Positions 7,620-17,241 are shown, counted from the stretch's first letter. The stretch: 64,000 nt of DNA from Streptomyces sp. NBC_00459 (GCF_036013955.1 NZ_CP107903.1:7626001-7690000), one strand, 5' to 3'. Notes: generated by a model not told the origin, from the letters alone. Made by a program: numbers and translations.

Positions 7620-8822
7620 ATGCCTGCTTCCGACTCCGTGTCCCCGCCCGTGATCCTCGGCAACGAGCCTGGTTCGTTCCCCTGGAGCGTGCTGGCCGAA
7701 CGGCATCCCGCGCTCATCCAGAAGGTCCGGGACGCGTTCCCGTACGGCCCGGAGCAGCACCGCGCGCTCGACGCGCTCCTCAAGAACTGCACCGAGGGCG
7801 TCGTCGAACCGCTCCCCGCCGGAGCCGAGGACCGGGAACAGTGGGAGGAGTGGGGGACCCGGGAGTACGCAGGCCGGTCCTGGTTCGACGTGCCGTGGCT
7901 GTGGGCGGAGGGCTACTTCTACCGCCAACTCCTGCAAGCGGTCGGGTACTTCGGCGGAGGTGCGGGCGTCGGTGGCGGTGCCTGGCGCGGGATCGACCCC
8001 TTCCGCCCTTTCAAGCTCGCCGAACTGGACGCCCCCGAGACCGACGAGGAACTGGCCGCGCTGGACGACCTGGTGAGTGTGCCGCAGGAGGAGCAGGCGC
8101 GCGCTCTGCTCCACGGTTCGCTGTGGGGCAACCGGGCCGACCTCGGCTTCCGGCTCTCCGGCGCTGACGAGGGCGGGGAGGCGGCAGGAATCGTCGCCGA
8201 CGACAGCGAGGCGCTCTGGTCGCTGCTTCGGCCCGCCCGGCCCGTCGCGGGCACGGTGTGTCTGGTCGCGGACAACGCGGGCCGGGAACTCGTCCCCGAC
8301 CTGCTGCTCCTGGACCACCTGTTGACCCGGGGGTACGCCGAACACGCCGTCCTGCACGTGAAACCGCACCCGTACTTCGTCTCCGACGCGACCACCGCCG
8401 ACGTGGTCGACGCCCTGCGCCGGCTGACCCGGGCGCCGGGGGCCGCCGCCGAGTACGGCCGCCGCCTCTGGTCCGCGCTGGGCGAGGGCCGCCTCGTCGT
8501 ACGCGCCCACCCCTTCTCCTGCGCACCGCTCCCGTACACGGCGATGCCCGGTGACCTCCGCGAGGACTTCGCCGCGGCCACGGTCACCCTGATGAAGGGC
8601 GACCTGAACTACCGCCGCCTGGTCGGTGACCGACTCCGGCCCCCCACCACGCCGTTCGCGGACGTCACCGCGTACTTCCCCGGGCCGGTGGCCGCGCTGC
8701 GCACACTGAAGTCTGACGTGATCGTCGGCCTCGACACCCGTACCGAGTCGGCGCTCGTCGCCGCGGAGGGGCAGCGCTGGCGGACGAGCGGCACGCGTGC
8801 GGTGATTCAGGTGTCGGCGTAG
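7620..8822 (+). CDS. ARMT1/DUF89 family damage-control phosphatase
   Basis: 400 residues. The core motifs of the DUF89/ARMT1 metal-dependent phosphatases are present: GTVCLVADNAGRELVPDLLLLDHLL (Asp and Asn metal ligands, about residues 215-240) and HVKPHPYFVSDAT (about 255-268). The family dephosphorylates damaged sugar phosphates; the human member was also reported as a carboxyl methyltransferase. Length and the helical N-terminal half fit. The start ATG 7620 follows GTGAGG; an ATG at 7578 is in frame but lacks a ribosome site. It stands alone between the signalling island and geosmin synthase. Confidence 0.83.
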   Translation: MPASDSVSPPVILGNEPGSFPWSVLAERHPALIQKVRDAFPYGPEQHRALDALLKNCTEGVVEPLPAGAEDREQWEEWGTREYAGRSWFDVPWLWAEGYFYRQLLQAVGYFGGGAGVGGGAWRGIDPFRPFKLAELDAPETDEELAALDDLVSVPQEEQARALLHGSLWGNRADLGFRLSGADEGGEAAGIVADDSEALWSLLRPARPVAGTVCLVADNAGRELVPDLLLLDHLLTRGYAEHAVLHVKPHPYFVSDATTADVVDALRRLTRAPGAAAEYGRRLWSALGEGRLVVRAHPFSCAPLPYTAMPGDLREDFAAATVTLMKGDLNYRRLVGDRLRPPTTPFADVTAYFPGPVAALRTLKSDVIVGLDTRTESALVAAEGQRWRTSGTRAVIQVSA

Positions 8823-8966
8823 TCCTCCGAGCCCTCCCCGTCCTCGCATGTCGAGTGAACTCACAACGCCCGTAAGGAATCCCGGAATCGGTTCTGATTC
8901 ACGCGATGGTGTGATCATGTCCCGCCCCGCGGATGGCGCGTCCGGGGCAGGGGTAGGGCCCCGCCC

Positions 8967-11120
8967 ATGACACAGCCGTTCGTACTCCCGCACTTCTACA
9001 TGCCGTATCCCGCGCGGCTTAACCCGCATCTGGACGAGGCGCGCGCCCATTCGACCGTCTGGGCACGGGAGATGGGAATGCTGGAGGGCTCAGGCGTCTG
9101 GGAGCAGTCCGACCTCGACGCGCACGACTACGGGTTGTTGTGCGCGTACACGCACCCCGACTGCGACGGACCCGCCCTCTCACTGATCACCGACTGGTAC
9201 GTGTGGGTGTTCTTCTTCGACGACCACTTCCTCGAGGTCTTCAAGCGCAGCCAGGACCGCGACGGCGGCAAGGCCTATCTGGACCGGCTGCCCCTGTTCA
9301 TGCCGCTCGATCTCTCGACTCCCGTACCGAAGCCGCAGAATCCGGTGGAGGCGGGCCTCGCCGACCTGTGGACGCGCACGGTTCCGTCGATGTCCGTGGA
9401 CTGGCGCAGGCGGTTCGCGGTCGCGACCGAGCATCTGCTGAACGAGTCGATGTGGGAACTGTCCAACATCAACGAGGCGCGGATCTCCAACCCGGTCGAG
9501 TACATCGAGATGCGCCGCAAGGTCGGCGGCGCGCCCTGGTCGGCGGGGCTCGTGGAGTACGCGACCGCCGAAGTGCCCGCGGCCGTAGCGGAGTCGAGGC
9601 CGCTCAGGGTGCTGATGGAGACCTTCTCGGACGGCGTCCACCTGCGCAACGACCTGTTCTCGTACCAGCGGGAGGTCGAGGACGAGGGCGAGCTCAGCAA
9701 CGGCGTGCTCGTCCTTGAGACCTTCTTCGGGTGCACGACCCAGGAGGCCGCCGACACCGTCAACGACATCCTCACCTCACGGCTCCACCAGTTCGAGCAC
9801 ACCGCGCTCACCGAAGTGCCCGGGCTGGCCCTGGAGAAGGGCCTCACCCCGGACCAGGTCGCCGCGGTGGCCGCGTACACGCGCGGGCTGCAGGACTGGC
9901 AGTCCGGCGGCCACGAGTGGCACCTGCGCTCCAGCCGGTACATGAACGAAGGAGCCCTGGAGGAGTCGCGGCCGTTCGGAATCGGTGGTTTCGGCACGTC
10001 CGCCGCCAACATCGGCGCACTCCTGGCCTCGGCCGGCGCCGAACGGCTGCGCGCCTACACGCACGTGCCCTACCAGAAGGTCGGCCCGTCCCTGCTGCCG
10101 GACTTCTACATGCCGTTCGGGCTCACTCTGAGCCCGCACCTGGACGGCGCGCGGTCCCGCCTCGTCGACTGGTCGCACGCCATGGGCATCCTCCAGGAGG
10201 GCGTCTGGGACGAGGACAAGCTCGCCGCCGCCGACCTGCCGCTGTGCGCGGCCGGCATCCACCCGGACGCGACGGCCGACGCCCTCGACCTCAGCTCCGC
10301 CTGGCTGGCCTGGGGCACCTACGGCGACGACTACTACCCCCTCGTCTTCGGCCACCGCCGTGACCTGGCCGCGGCCCGCCTGTGCACCGAGCGCCTCTCC
10401 GCGTGCATGCCCATCGAGGGCGACGGGTTCCCGGTCCCCGTCAACGCCATGGAACACGGCCTGATCGACCTGTGGCGGCGCACCACGGTCGGGATGACCC
10501 CCGACCAGCGGCGCACGTTCCGTGCCGCGGTGGACGTGATGACCGAGAGCTGGGTGTGGGAACTGGCCAACCAGATCCAGAACCGGGTCCCCGACCCGAT
10601 CGACTACCTGGAGATGCGCCGCGCCACCTTCGGCGCCGACCTCACCATGAGTCTGTGCCGGATCGGCCACGGCCGGTCGGTCCCTCCGGAGGTCTACCGA
10701 AGCGGCCCCGTCCGGTCGCTGGAGAACGCGGCCGTCGACTACGCGTGCCTGATCAACGACGTGTTCTCCTACCAGAAGGAGATCGAGTACGAGGGCGAGA
10801 TCCACAACGGCATCCTCGTCGTCCAGAACTTCTTCGGCTGCGACTACCCGACCGCGCTCGGCATCATCCACGATCTGATGACCCAGCGCATGCAGCAGTT
10901 CGAGCATGTCGCAGCTCATGAATTCCCCGTCCTGTACGAGGACTTCAAGCTCACCGAGGAGGCGCGAGCGACCATGGACGGCTATGTGACCGAACTGCGG
11001 AACTGGCTGTCCGGCATCCTGAACTGGCACCGGGAGGTCCCCCGGTACCAGTCCGACCACCTGGCGAGCCGGTCCCACGGCTTCCTGCCGGACCGCAGCG
11101 CGCCCCTGCCGATCGGCTGA
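8967..11120 (+). CDS. geoA: Germacradienol/geosmin synthase
   Basis: 717-residue bifunctional sesquiterpene cyclase. The N-terminal domain, which turns farnesyl diphosphate into germacradienol and germacrene D, has the Mg-binding DDHFLE (residues 85-90) and the NSE motif in NDLFSYQRE. The C-terminal domain, which converts germacradienol into geosmin by retro-Prins fragmentation, has DDYYP (454-458) and NDVFSYQKE. Both domains start with a similar PHFYMPYP / PDFYMPFG segment, showing the internal duplication. Size and motifs match the S. coelicolor enzyme. ATG 8967 lies a short way downstream of GGGGCAGGGG. It is monocistronic. Confidence 0.97.
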   Translation: MTQPFVLPHFYMPYPARLNPHLDEARAHSTVWAREMGMLEGSGVWEQSDLDAHDYGLLCAYTHPDCDGPALSLITDWYVWVFFFDDHFLEVFKRSQDRDGGKAYLDRLPLFMPLDLSTPVPKPQNPVEAGLADLWTRTVPSMSVDWRRRFAVATEHLLNESMWELSNINEARISNPVEYIEMRRKVGGAPWSAGLVEYATAEVPAAVAESRPLRVLMETFSDGVHLRNDLFSYQREVEDEGELSNGVLVLETFFGCTTQEAADTVNDILTSRLHQFEHTALTEVPGLALEKGLTPDQVAAVAAYTRGLQDWQSGGHEWHLRSSRYMNEGALEESRPFGIGGFGTSAANIGALLASAGAERLRAYTHVPYQKVGPSLLPDFYMPFGLTLSPHLDGARSRLVDWSHAMGILQEGVWDEDKLAAADLPLCAAGIHPDATADALDLSSAWLAWGTYGDDYYPLVFGHRRDLAAARLCTERLSACMPIEGDGFPVPVNAMEHGLIDLWRRTTVGMTPDQRRTFRAAVDVMTESWVWELANQIQNRVPDPIDYLEMRRATFGADLTMSLCRIGHGRSVPPEVYRSGPVRSLENAAVDYACLINDVFSYQKEIEYEGEIHNGILVVQNFFGCDYPTALGIIHDLMTQRMQQFEHVAAHEFPVLYEDFKLTEEARATMDGYVTELRNWLSGILNWHREVPRYQSDHLASRSHGFLPDRSAPLPIG

Positions 11121-11521
11121 GTGTTCCCCGCCGTCCGGTCGCGGTCGGTCGGCGGTCGGGCCGGGAGTCCGGTACCGGTCCCGCGCGCGTGCCTCCGGGC
11201 CGTGCCGGGGCCGGTCCCCGGCCGTTGTCCGTCAGCCGAGGCCGCGGACCGCTCCGCCGTCTCCTCGGCGAGTTCCCGTACGCCCGTGGCGGCGTTCCCC
11301 CGAGAGCCCGCCGCGTATCGCGTCGGCGGCGGAACGACTCTGTCGCAGCAGCCGCAGGGCGTGATCGGTCGGCGTGCCGCAGCACGTGACAGCGGACCTT
11401 CCCCCGGCTGCGCCGTGTTCGGACGCCTATGGCTGCCCATGTCCGATCCCACGTCAGTCTCACTCGTTCGTGGCTCGTGGTGCACCGGTGCGCCGGGTAG
11501 AGCACCTGGCGGAGGCGAACC
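11121..11521. other. 401-bp intergenic region without a supported gene
   Basis: Between geosmin synthase and the PDZ protein. Frames on both strands give arginine/proline-rich translations unlike any protein and lack ribosome sites. No strong hairpin or repeat was found. It presumably contains the end of the geoA transcript and the promoter of the next gene. Confidence 0.5.
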
Positions 11522-12211
11522 ATGGAACAGACTGCGCTGCGTCCCAAGCCGATGCCCGGTCAGGAACCGGCCGGCGGCACCACACCCCGCCCGGCCCGGC
11601 GCCCGCATGCCGCGCGCCGCCGCGGCCGACGGCTGACGACCCTGCTGTTCTGCCTGTTCATCGGGGCCGTCCTGGTTCTCGCGGGCGTCGGGCTCGGCAC
11701 GCTCGGTGCCACGGTGATCGGCCTGAGCAAGCTCGCGGACCTGCGGAGTCAGGCGGGAGAGGGCGGGCGGAAGGGGCAGCCCGGGGAGGCGCCGGGCGCG
11801 CGGGGCGGGGAGCACGCCGGGTCCGGCTCCGGGGCGGGGACCGAGTCCCGGTCCGAGTCCCGGTCCGAGTCAGGATCCCCGTCCGGGGCCAGCCCTTCCC
11901 AGTCGTCCTCGGGCGGCGCGAGCCCGGCCTCCCCGCCCTCGGCCGTGACCGCGACACTCGGCGTCGAGGCCGTGGACGCCGAGAAGGCGGGAGCGCTCCT
12001 CGTCGGCGTCCATGTGCCCGGCCCGGGCTACAGCGCGGGCCTCGTCAGGGGCGACGTACTCCTCGCGTTCGGCGGGAACCGGATCGACTCGGCGTCCGAT
12101 CTCGCCCGTGTGGTCGCCCACGCCCGCCCGGGTTCCGAGATCACCCTCACGGTCCTTCACCGCAGCGGCGGCTACCAGCAGTTGGTGGCGGTTCCGGGCG
12201 TCGTCACCTGA
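11522..12211 (+). CDS. Membrane-anchored PDZ-domain protein
   Basis: 229 residues: a basic, Pro-rich cytoplasmic N-terminus (1-38), one transmembrane helix (about 39-70, LLFCLFIGAVLVLAGVGLGT), a low-complexity extracellular linker of Gly and repeated Ser-Glu-Ser-Arg (about 78-135), and a C-terminal PDZ domain (about 138-227; GVHVPGPGYSAGLVRGDVLLAFGGNRI). It looks like an HtrA/S1C-type architecture with the protease domain missing. It may serve as an adaptor presenting peptide termini outside the cell (inference). Start ATG 11522 is preceded by GGAGG. It converges on the phosphoesterase gene with a 12-bp gap. Confidence 0.82.
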   Translation: MEQTALRPKPMPGQEPAGGTTPRPARRPHAARRRGRRLTTLLFCLFIGAVLVLAGVGLGTLGATVIGLSKLADLRSQAGEGGRKGQPGEAPGARGGEHAGSGSGAGTESRSESRSESGSPSGASPSQSSSGGASPASPPSAVTATLGVEAVDAEKAGALLVGVHVPGPGYSAGLVRGDVLLAFGGNRIDSASDLARVVAHARPGSEITLTVLHRSGGYQQLVAVPGVVT

Positions 12212-12223
12212 CCGCGCCCCCAC

Positions 12224-12979
12224 TCATACGACGACCCTGAAGTGGCTGGTCAGCCGCCCGGTGTCGTCCAGTATGTGAAAGGCGAGGCCGACCGGTGCGT
12301 CCCGGTCCGCGGCCCCCTCGCCCTCCCAGGGCAGCCGGAGGGTCCAGGTCACTCCCGGGCCGACCAGCAGCGGCCGGCCGGCGAAGACCGTGGCCGCCGG
12401 TGTGTGCGCGTGACCGGTGACGAGCCCGGCGATCTGGGGCCTGCGCTCCATCAGCGCGGCCAGTCGGCCCGGTGCTTCCAACTGGTAGGCGTCGGGCAGG
12501 GGATGGTGGAGGGCGACCGGTGGGTGGTGGAAGGCGAGCAGTGCCGGGACCCCGTCGTCCAGTTCGTCGAGCGTTCCGTCGATCCAGTCGTACGTCTCGT
12601 CGTCCAGGGCGCCTTCGTCGCTGCCCGGCACACTGGAGTCGCACATCAGAACGGCGGCGTCGTCGAAGACGTGCGCGCTGTTCACCGGCCCCTCGGCGGC
12701 GGGCAGTCCGAGCAGTGCCTTGCGGTAGGGCGCGCGGCTGTCGTGGTTGCCCGGGCAGGTGAGCACCGGGAAGGGTGCGTCGCCGGTGCGCAGCCCGAGG
12801 ATGCGCGCTGCCTCCTCGTACTCGGCCTCCGTGCCGTGGTCCGCGATGTCCCCGGTCACCAGCAGGGCGTCCACGTGCCCCGGCAGCTCCCACAGTCGGT
12901 CGCGCACCTGTTCGGCGCGTGCCGTCGACCGTGCGGTTCCGTCGAGGTGCAGATCGCTGATGTGGGCGAGTACGAGCAT
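12224..12979 (-). CDS. CpdA-like metallophosphoesterase
   Basis: 251 residues with the full calcineurin-like set of metal ligands in order: SDLHLDG (Asp/His near residue 9), VTGDIADHG, PGNHDS, AFHHPP and VTGHAHTP. This matches class III cyclic nucleotide phosphodiesterases (CpdA, Rv0805) and related phosphoesterases; the true substrate cannot be read from sequence. Start ATG 12979 follows GGGAGGCGGAAGGTC. The promoter region about 35-55 bp upstream contains a perfect 20-bp palindrome, so the gene is probably controlled by a dedicated regulator not encoded in this window. Confidence 0.88.
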   Translation of the reverse strand: MLVLAHISDLHLDGTARSTARAEQVRDRLWELPGHVDALLVTGDIADHGTEAEYEEAARILGLRTGDAPFPVLTCPGNHDSRAPYRKALLGLPAAEGPVNSAHVFDDAAVLMCDSSVPGSDEGALDDETYDWIDGTLDELDDGVPALLAFHHPPVALHHPLPDAYQLEAPGRLAALMERRPQIAGLVTGHAHTPAATVFAGRPLLVGPGVTWTLRLPWEGEGAADRDAPVGLAFHILDDTGRLTSHFRVVV

Positions 12980-13014
12980 GACCTTCCGCCTCCCTTAATG
13001 GTTCGGGTAGATCT

Positions 13015-13034
13015 AACCATTAGATCTAATGGTT
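13015..13034. promoter_or_regulatory. Perfect 20-bp AT-rich palindrome, probable operator
   Basis: AACCATTAGATCTAATGGTT reads the same on both strands and is strikingly AT-rich for this genome. A partial copy overlaps it: AGATCTAA occurs at 13009 and again at 13022, and TAATGGTT recurs at 12997. It lies 36 bp upstream of the phosphoesterase start, the place for a repressor or activator site. Confidence 0.7.
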
Positions 13035-13169
13035 GCTCAACTACCTCCCGTTAGTTCAAGGGGTCGGGGTGGGTGACGCAGGTGGTGGGGGCCGTCAATC
13101 GGCTCGCGCCGCCCCGTGCATCCGGGCAGGATGCTGCCCGTAGCCCCTCGCCCTTCCATGGAGGCCCGG

Positions 13170-14297
13170 ATGACCGGCAGCACGCCCGCGCCCTTCACCG
13201 CCGACGACTACCGGGCGCGGATGGGGCGCGCCGTACGGGCCGCCGAGGACGCGGGGCTCGCCGGGCTCCTGGTGGCGCCCGGACCCGACCTCGTCTGGCT
13301 CACCGGCTACGCGCCCACCGCGGTCACCGAACGCCTCACCCTGCTCGTGCTGGCCGCCGGACAGGACCCGGTCCTCGTGGTGCCCGCCCTGGAAGCCCCG
13401 GACGCGGCCCACGCGGCGGGCGCGCCCGCCCTGACCCTGCGCCACTGGACCGACGGCAAGGACCCCTACGCGGCCACCGCGGCCCTCCTCGACGCGACAG
13501 GCCGTTTCGGGGTCAGCGACAACGCGTGGGCACTGCACCTGCTGGCACTCCAGCAGGCGTTGCCCCGCAGCTCGTACGTCTCGCTCACCGAGGGACTGCC
13601 GATGCTGCGCGCGGTCAAGGACGCGACGGAACTGGCCCGTCTGGCAGCCGCGGGCGCGGCTGCCGACGCGGCGTACGAGGAGATCCGCAGGGTTCCCTTC
13701 GGCGGACGCCGGGAGAGTGACGTCGCGGGCAACCTGGCCGATCTGCTGCGGCGCTTCGGGCACTCCCAGGTCGACTTCACGATCGTCGCCTCCGGCCCCA
13801 ACGGCGCCAATCCGCACCACGAGGCCGGCGACCGCGTCATCGAGCACGGCGACATGGTCGTCCTCGACTTCGGCGGCCTTCTGCACGGCTACGGCTCCGA
13901 CACCTCCCGCACGGTCCACGTCGGCGAACCGGACGCCGAACAGCGCCGGGTCCACGACATCGTGCGCGAAGCCCAGGAGGCGGGCTTCCGGGCCGTGCGG
14001 CCCGGCGCCGCGTGCCAGGACGTCGACCGGGCGGCCCGTGCGGTCATCACCGAGGCCGGGTACGGCGAGTACTTCATCCACCGCACCGGCCACGGCATCG
14101 GCGTCACCACGCACGAACCGCCGTACATGATCGAGGGCGAGGAACGGCCCCTCGTCCCGGGCATGTGCTTCTCCGTGGAACCCGGCGTCTATCTGCCCGG
14201 ACGCTTCGGCGTACGCATCGAGGACATCGTCACGGTCACCGGCGACGGCGGCCGGCGACTCAACAACACCACCCGCGAGATGGTCATAGTGGACTGA
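13170..14297 (+). CDS. M24B family Xaa-Pro aminopeptidase/dipeptidase
   Basis: 375 residues: an N-terminal creatinase-like domain (about 1-140, LVWLTGYAPTAVTERL) and a pita-bread catalytic domain (about 155-375). The five metal ligands are visible: Asp in VVLDFGG, Asp in YGSDTSRT, His in RTGHGIG, Glu in FSVEPGVY and Glu in VRIEDIV. It should remove residues preceding proline from peptides in the cytoplasm. ATG 13170 follows GGAG; ATG 13158 or 13116 would add short unstructured tails. The gene lies next to an APH-like kinase on the same strand 53 bp downstream. Confidence 0.92.
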   Translation: MTGSTPAPFTADDYRARMGRAVRAAEDAGLAGLLVAPGPDLVWLTGYAPTAVTERLTLLVLAAGQDPVLVVPALEAPDAAHAAGAPALTLRHWTDGKDPYAATAALLDATGRFGVSDNAWALHLLALQQALPRSSYVSLTEGLPMLRAVKDATELARLAAAGAAADAAYEEIRRVPFGGRRESDVAGNLADLLRRFGHSQVDFTIVASGPNGANPHHEAGDRVIEHGDMVVLDFGGLLHGYGSDTSRTVHVGEPDAEQRRVHDIVREAQEAGFRAVRPGAACQDVDRAARAVITEAGYGEYFIHRTGHGIGVTTHEPPYMIEGEERPLVPGMCFSVEPGVYLPGRFGVRIEDIVTVTGDGGRRLNNTTREMVIVD

Positions 14298-14350
14298 CCG
14301 CACTCAGGAGCCCATTCCCGCCCTCACCCCCGGACGACAGCGGCGCGACC

Positions 14351-15298
14351 ATGACCCAGGCACCGACACCCACCGCGGACACGGTCCGCACACTGGTCCG
14401 ATCCCTGCTGACGGACGGCACGACCGGCACCCCCGGACCCGACGTCCGGCCCGCCGACGCGGGCGGGGCGGGCGGTGAGCACTCCACCTGGTGGATCGGC
14501 TCCCGGCACGTACTGCGCCTCGCCCACGACCGCGAGACCTCCGCGCGACTTCGCCGCGAACCGCGCCTGCGCGACCTCGTACGCCCGCACATCGGCCTCG
14601 CCGTCCCCGTCGGCGTGGCGCACGGCGAGTGGGCCGACGGACTTGCCTACGCGCTGGACACCAGGGTGCCCGGTGGCTCGGCGGAGGAGCACGACGTCTC
14701 CGCCGTCGGCGAGGCCGACCTGGCCGCGCTGCTCACGGGGCTGCGCGAGGTGCCCGTACGGCAGGCCGAGACGCTCGGTGTGCCGCGGGTCGGGCCACGC
14801 TCCCTGGAGGCGCTGCGCCGGGCCGCCGAAGGCGCGGCCGAACGCCTCGCCGCGGCCGACGAGTTCGACCCCGCGCGCCTCCACCAGCTGACTCCGTCCG
14901 CCACCACGCAGCTCGCCGCGCAGGCCGGTACGGCGGTTCTCGTCCACCACGACCTCAGGGGCGAGCACCTGGCGGTGAGCGCCGACGGGCGGGTGCGCGG
15001 CGTCCTCGACTGGACCCACGCGGTCGTCGGCGACCCGGCCGAGGACATCGCCGGACTCGCCCTCGCGGTCGGCTCGCCCGCGGCCGTACGGGCCGCCACC
15101 CTCGCCGGGTACGCGGCCCGGCCCTGTCTGCGCGGACTGTGGCTCGCCCGCTGCGACACGGTCGTCCGGCTGGCCGAGAGCCTCGCCGGCCGCGACGCCG
15201 GCCCGCTGCCGCTCCGCAGGGCCCAACTGCGGCGTGCCTGGGAGGCGATCCTGCTGGAGCGGGTGACGGAGCTGCGGGAGGAGGACGAGCAGGGGTAG
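14351..15298 (+). CDS. Aminoglycoside phosphotransferase-family kinase
   Basis: 315 residues with the APH/choline-kinase fold: a Brenner-type loop HHDLRGEHL (catalytic Asp), followed by GVLDWTHAVVGDPAEDIAGLAL carrying the metal-binding Asp and the GDPxxD signature. The N-terminal lobe has STWWIGSRHVLRLAHD, where the ATP-contacting Lys is not obvious. The substrate is unknown; most of these actinobacterial proteins are not resistance enzymes. ATG 14351 has only a weak ribosome site. It may be co-transcribed with the M24 peptidase 53 bp upstream, and it converges on treZ with a 13-bp gap. Confidence 0.8.
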   Translation: MTQAPTPTADTVRTLVRSLLTDGTTGTPGPDVRPADAGGAGGEHSTWWIGSRHVLRLAHDRETSARLRREPRLRDLVRPHIGLAVPVGVAHGEWADGLAYALDTRVPGGSAEEHDVSAVGEADLAALLTGLREVPVRQAETLGVPRVGPRSLEALRRAAEGAAERLAAADEFDPARLHQLTPSATTQLAAQAGTAVLVHHDLRGEHLAVSADGRVRGVLDWTHAVVGDPAEDIAGLALAVGSPAAVRAATLAGYAARPCLRGLWLARCDTVVRLAESLAGRDAGPLPLRRAQLRRAWEAILLERVTELREEDEQG

Positions 15299-15311
15299 GT
15301 TCACCCCGCGC

Positions 15312-17057
15312 TCACCCTTGCTCCAGCACCACGCAGGACTCCCCGGGAACGTGCAACAACCCGTCGGCGCCCGGCAGTTCGACCGGTTCCCAGGCGGCCA
15401 GCACCCGTGCCCGTCGCGGGCCCAGGGGGATCGCCGCCGACTTCGGGGCGAGGTTCGCCACCACCCGTACGTCCCCGCGGCGGAAGCCGATCCAGCGGGC
15501 CTCCTCGTCGTACGCGACCTTGATGTCCGAGAGGTCCGGGTCCGTGAGGTCGGGCTGGGCGTGGCGCAGGGCGATCAGGTCCCGGTACCAGGACAGCACG
15601 CGCGCGTGCGGCTCGCGTCGGGGCTCCGACCAGTCGAGGCAGGAGCGGTCGCGGGTCGCCGGGTCCTGGGGGTCCGGCACGTCCTCCTCGGCCCAGCCGT
15701 GCGACGTGAACTCCCGTCGCCGGCCCCGCCGTACGGCCTCCGCGAGGTCGGCGTCCGTGTGGTCGGTGAAGAACTGCCAGGGAGTGCCCGCCGCCCACTC
15801 CTCGCCCATGAACAGCATCGGTGTGAACGGCCCGGTGAGCATCAGGGCGGCGGCGCAGGCGAGCAGTCCGGGGGAGAGGGCGGCCGAAAGACGGTCTCCC
15901 TGGGCGCGGTTGCCGACCTGGTCGTGGGTCTGCGTGTAGCCGAGCAGCCGGTGTGCGGCGACCCCCGTGCGGTCGAGCGGGCGGCCGTGCGCGCGGCCCC
16001 GGAAGGTCGAGTACGTGCCGTCGTGGAAGTAGCCGCCCGAGAGCGTCTTGGTGAGCGCCGCGAACGGGGCCCGCGCGAAGTCCTCGTAGTAGCCCCGCGA
16101 CTCACCGGTCAGTGCCGTGTGCAGGGCGTGGTGGAAGTCGTCGCTCCACTGCGCGTGCAGTCCGAGACCGCCGCCCGCGCGCGGGGTGACGATCCGCGGG
16201 TCGTTGAGGTCGGACTCGGCGATCAGGGACAGCGGCCGGCCCAGGTCCGCGGCGAGGCCGTCCACCGCCGTCGACAGCTCCTCCAGGAAGTGGCACGCGC
16301 GCGTGTCCCGCAGTGCGTGCACCGCGTCCAGCCGCAGCCCGTCGATCCGGTAGTCGCGAAGCCAGGCCAGCGCGCTGCCGAGCAGATAGGCGCGCACCTC
16401 GTCCGACCCGGGCGCGTCCAGGTTCACCGCCGAGCCCCAGGGCGTCTGATGCGTGTCCGTGAAGTACGGACCGAAGGCGGGCAGATAGTTGCCCGACGGC
16501 CCCAGGTGGTTGTGCACGACGTCGAGGATCACGCCGAGACCGAGTGCGTGCGCCCGGTCGACAAAGCGCTTCAGCGCCTCGGGACCGCCGTACGGTTCGT
16601 GCACGGCCCACAGAGAGACCCCCTCGTACCCCCAGCCGTGCCGCCCCGGGAAGGGGCACAGGGGCATCAACTCGACGTGTGTGACGCCCAGTTCCACGAG
16701 ATGGCCGAGCCGCTCGGCCGCCGCGTCCAGTGTGCCCTCGGGCGTGTACGTGCCGACGTGCAGCTCGTACAGAACCGCACCCGGCAGCGCGCGGCCCGCC
16801 CACTCGGTCCGCCAGGTGTGGCGCCCGTGGTCGACGACGGCGCTCAGCCTGTCCGGACCGTCCGGCTGGCGGCGCGAGCGGGGGTCGGGAAGCACGGGGC
16901 CGTCGTCCACGGCGAAGCCGTACCGCGACCCGTCCCCGGCCTCGGCCTCGCCGGACCACCAGCCCGTGCGCTCCGGATCGCGCTCCAACGCGCGCGTGGC
17001 GCCGTCGCACCGGAGCGTCACACGACTGGCCTGCGGTGCCCACACCTCGAAGTGCAC
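15312..17057 (-). CDS. treZ: Malto-oligosyltrehalose trehalohydrolase
   Basis: 581-residue GH13 enzyme that releases trehalose from maltooligosyltrehalose made by TreY. An N-terminal E-set/CBM48-like domain (1-90) precedes the barrel with VILDVVHNHLGPSGNY, nucleophile Asp in GLRLDAVHAL, acid/base Glu in LIAESDLND and stabilising Asp in TQTHDQVGN. The length is standard. The start is GTG 17057 after AAGGGGAT. TreY and GlgX lie on the same strand 4-9 kb upstream rather than adjacent, so the usual treX-treY-treZ operon is broken up here by carboxypeptidase, inhibitor and FHA genes. Confidence 0.93.
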   Translation of the reverse strand: MHFEVWAPQASRVTLRCDGATRALERDPERTGWWSGEAEAGDGSRYGFAVDDGPVLPDPRSRRQPDGPDRLSAVVDHGRHTWRTEWAGRALPGAVLYELHVGTYTPEGTLDAAAERLGHLVELGVTHVELMPLCPFPGRHGWGYEGVSLWAVHEPYGGPEALKRFVDRAHALGLGVILDVVHNHLGPSGNYLPAFGPYFTDTHQTPWGSAVNLDAPGSDEVRAYLLGSALAWLRDYRIDGLRLDAVHALRDTRACHFLEELSTAVDGLAADLGRPLSLIAESDLNDPRIVTPRAGGGLGLHAQWSDDFHHALHTALTGESRGYYEDFARAPFAALTKTLSGGYFHDGTYSTFRGRAHGRPLDRTGVAAHRLLGYTQTHDQVGNRAQGDRLSAALSPGLLACAAALMLTGPFTPMLFMGEEWAAGTPWQFFTDHTDADLAEAVRRGRRREFTSHGWAEEDVPDPQDPATRDRSCLDWSEPRREPHARVLSWYRDLIALRHAQPDLTDPDLSDIKVAYDEEARWIGFRRGDVRVVANLAPKSAAIPLGPRRARVLAAWEPVELPGADGLLHVPGESCVVLEQG

Positions 17058-17241
17058 GGACGGATCCCCTTACTCTGCCGAGCGGTGCTCACCGGGACGT
17101 AGCCCGTCCCATGGTGCTTCAAACGCCGACGGTCCGTGCTCGAATCCTCACCTTTGCCGAGCGTGTCGTCAGGTCGGCCCTGCGGGCCGCCGTTTCCGTG
17201 TTTTGTGGACACCCCGCGCGCGCTGCCCGACAATCACGAAC

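Noticed and set aside
14351..15298. Antibiotic-resistance gene among the APH-like kinases (also 32797-33663)
   Set aside because: Both have only the general APH fold; nothing places them in a known resistance class, and such housekeeping homologues are common in Streptomyces.
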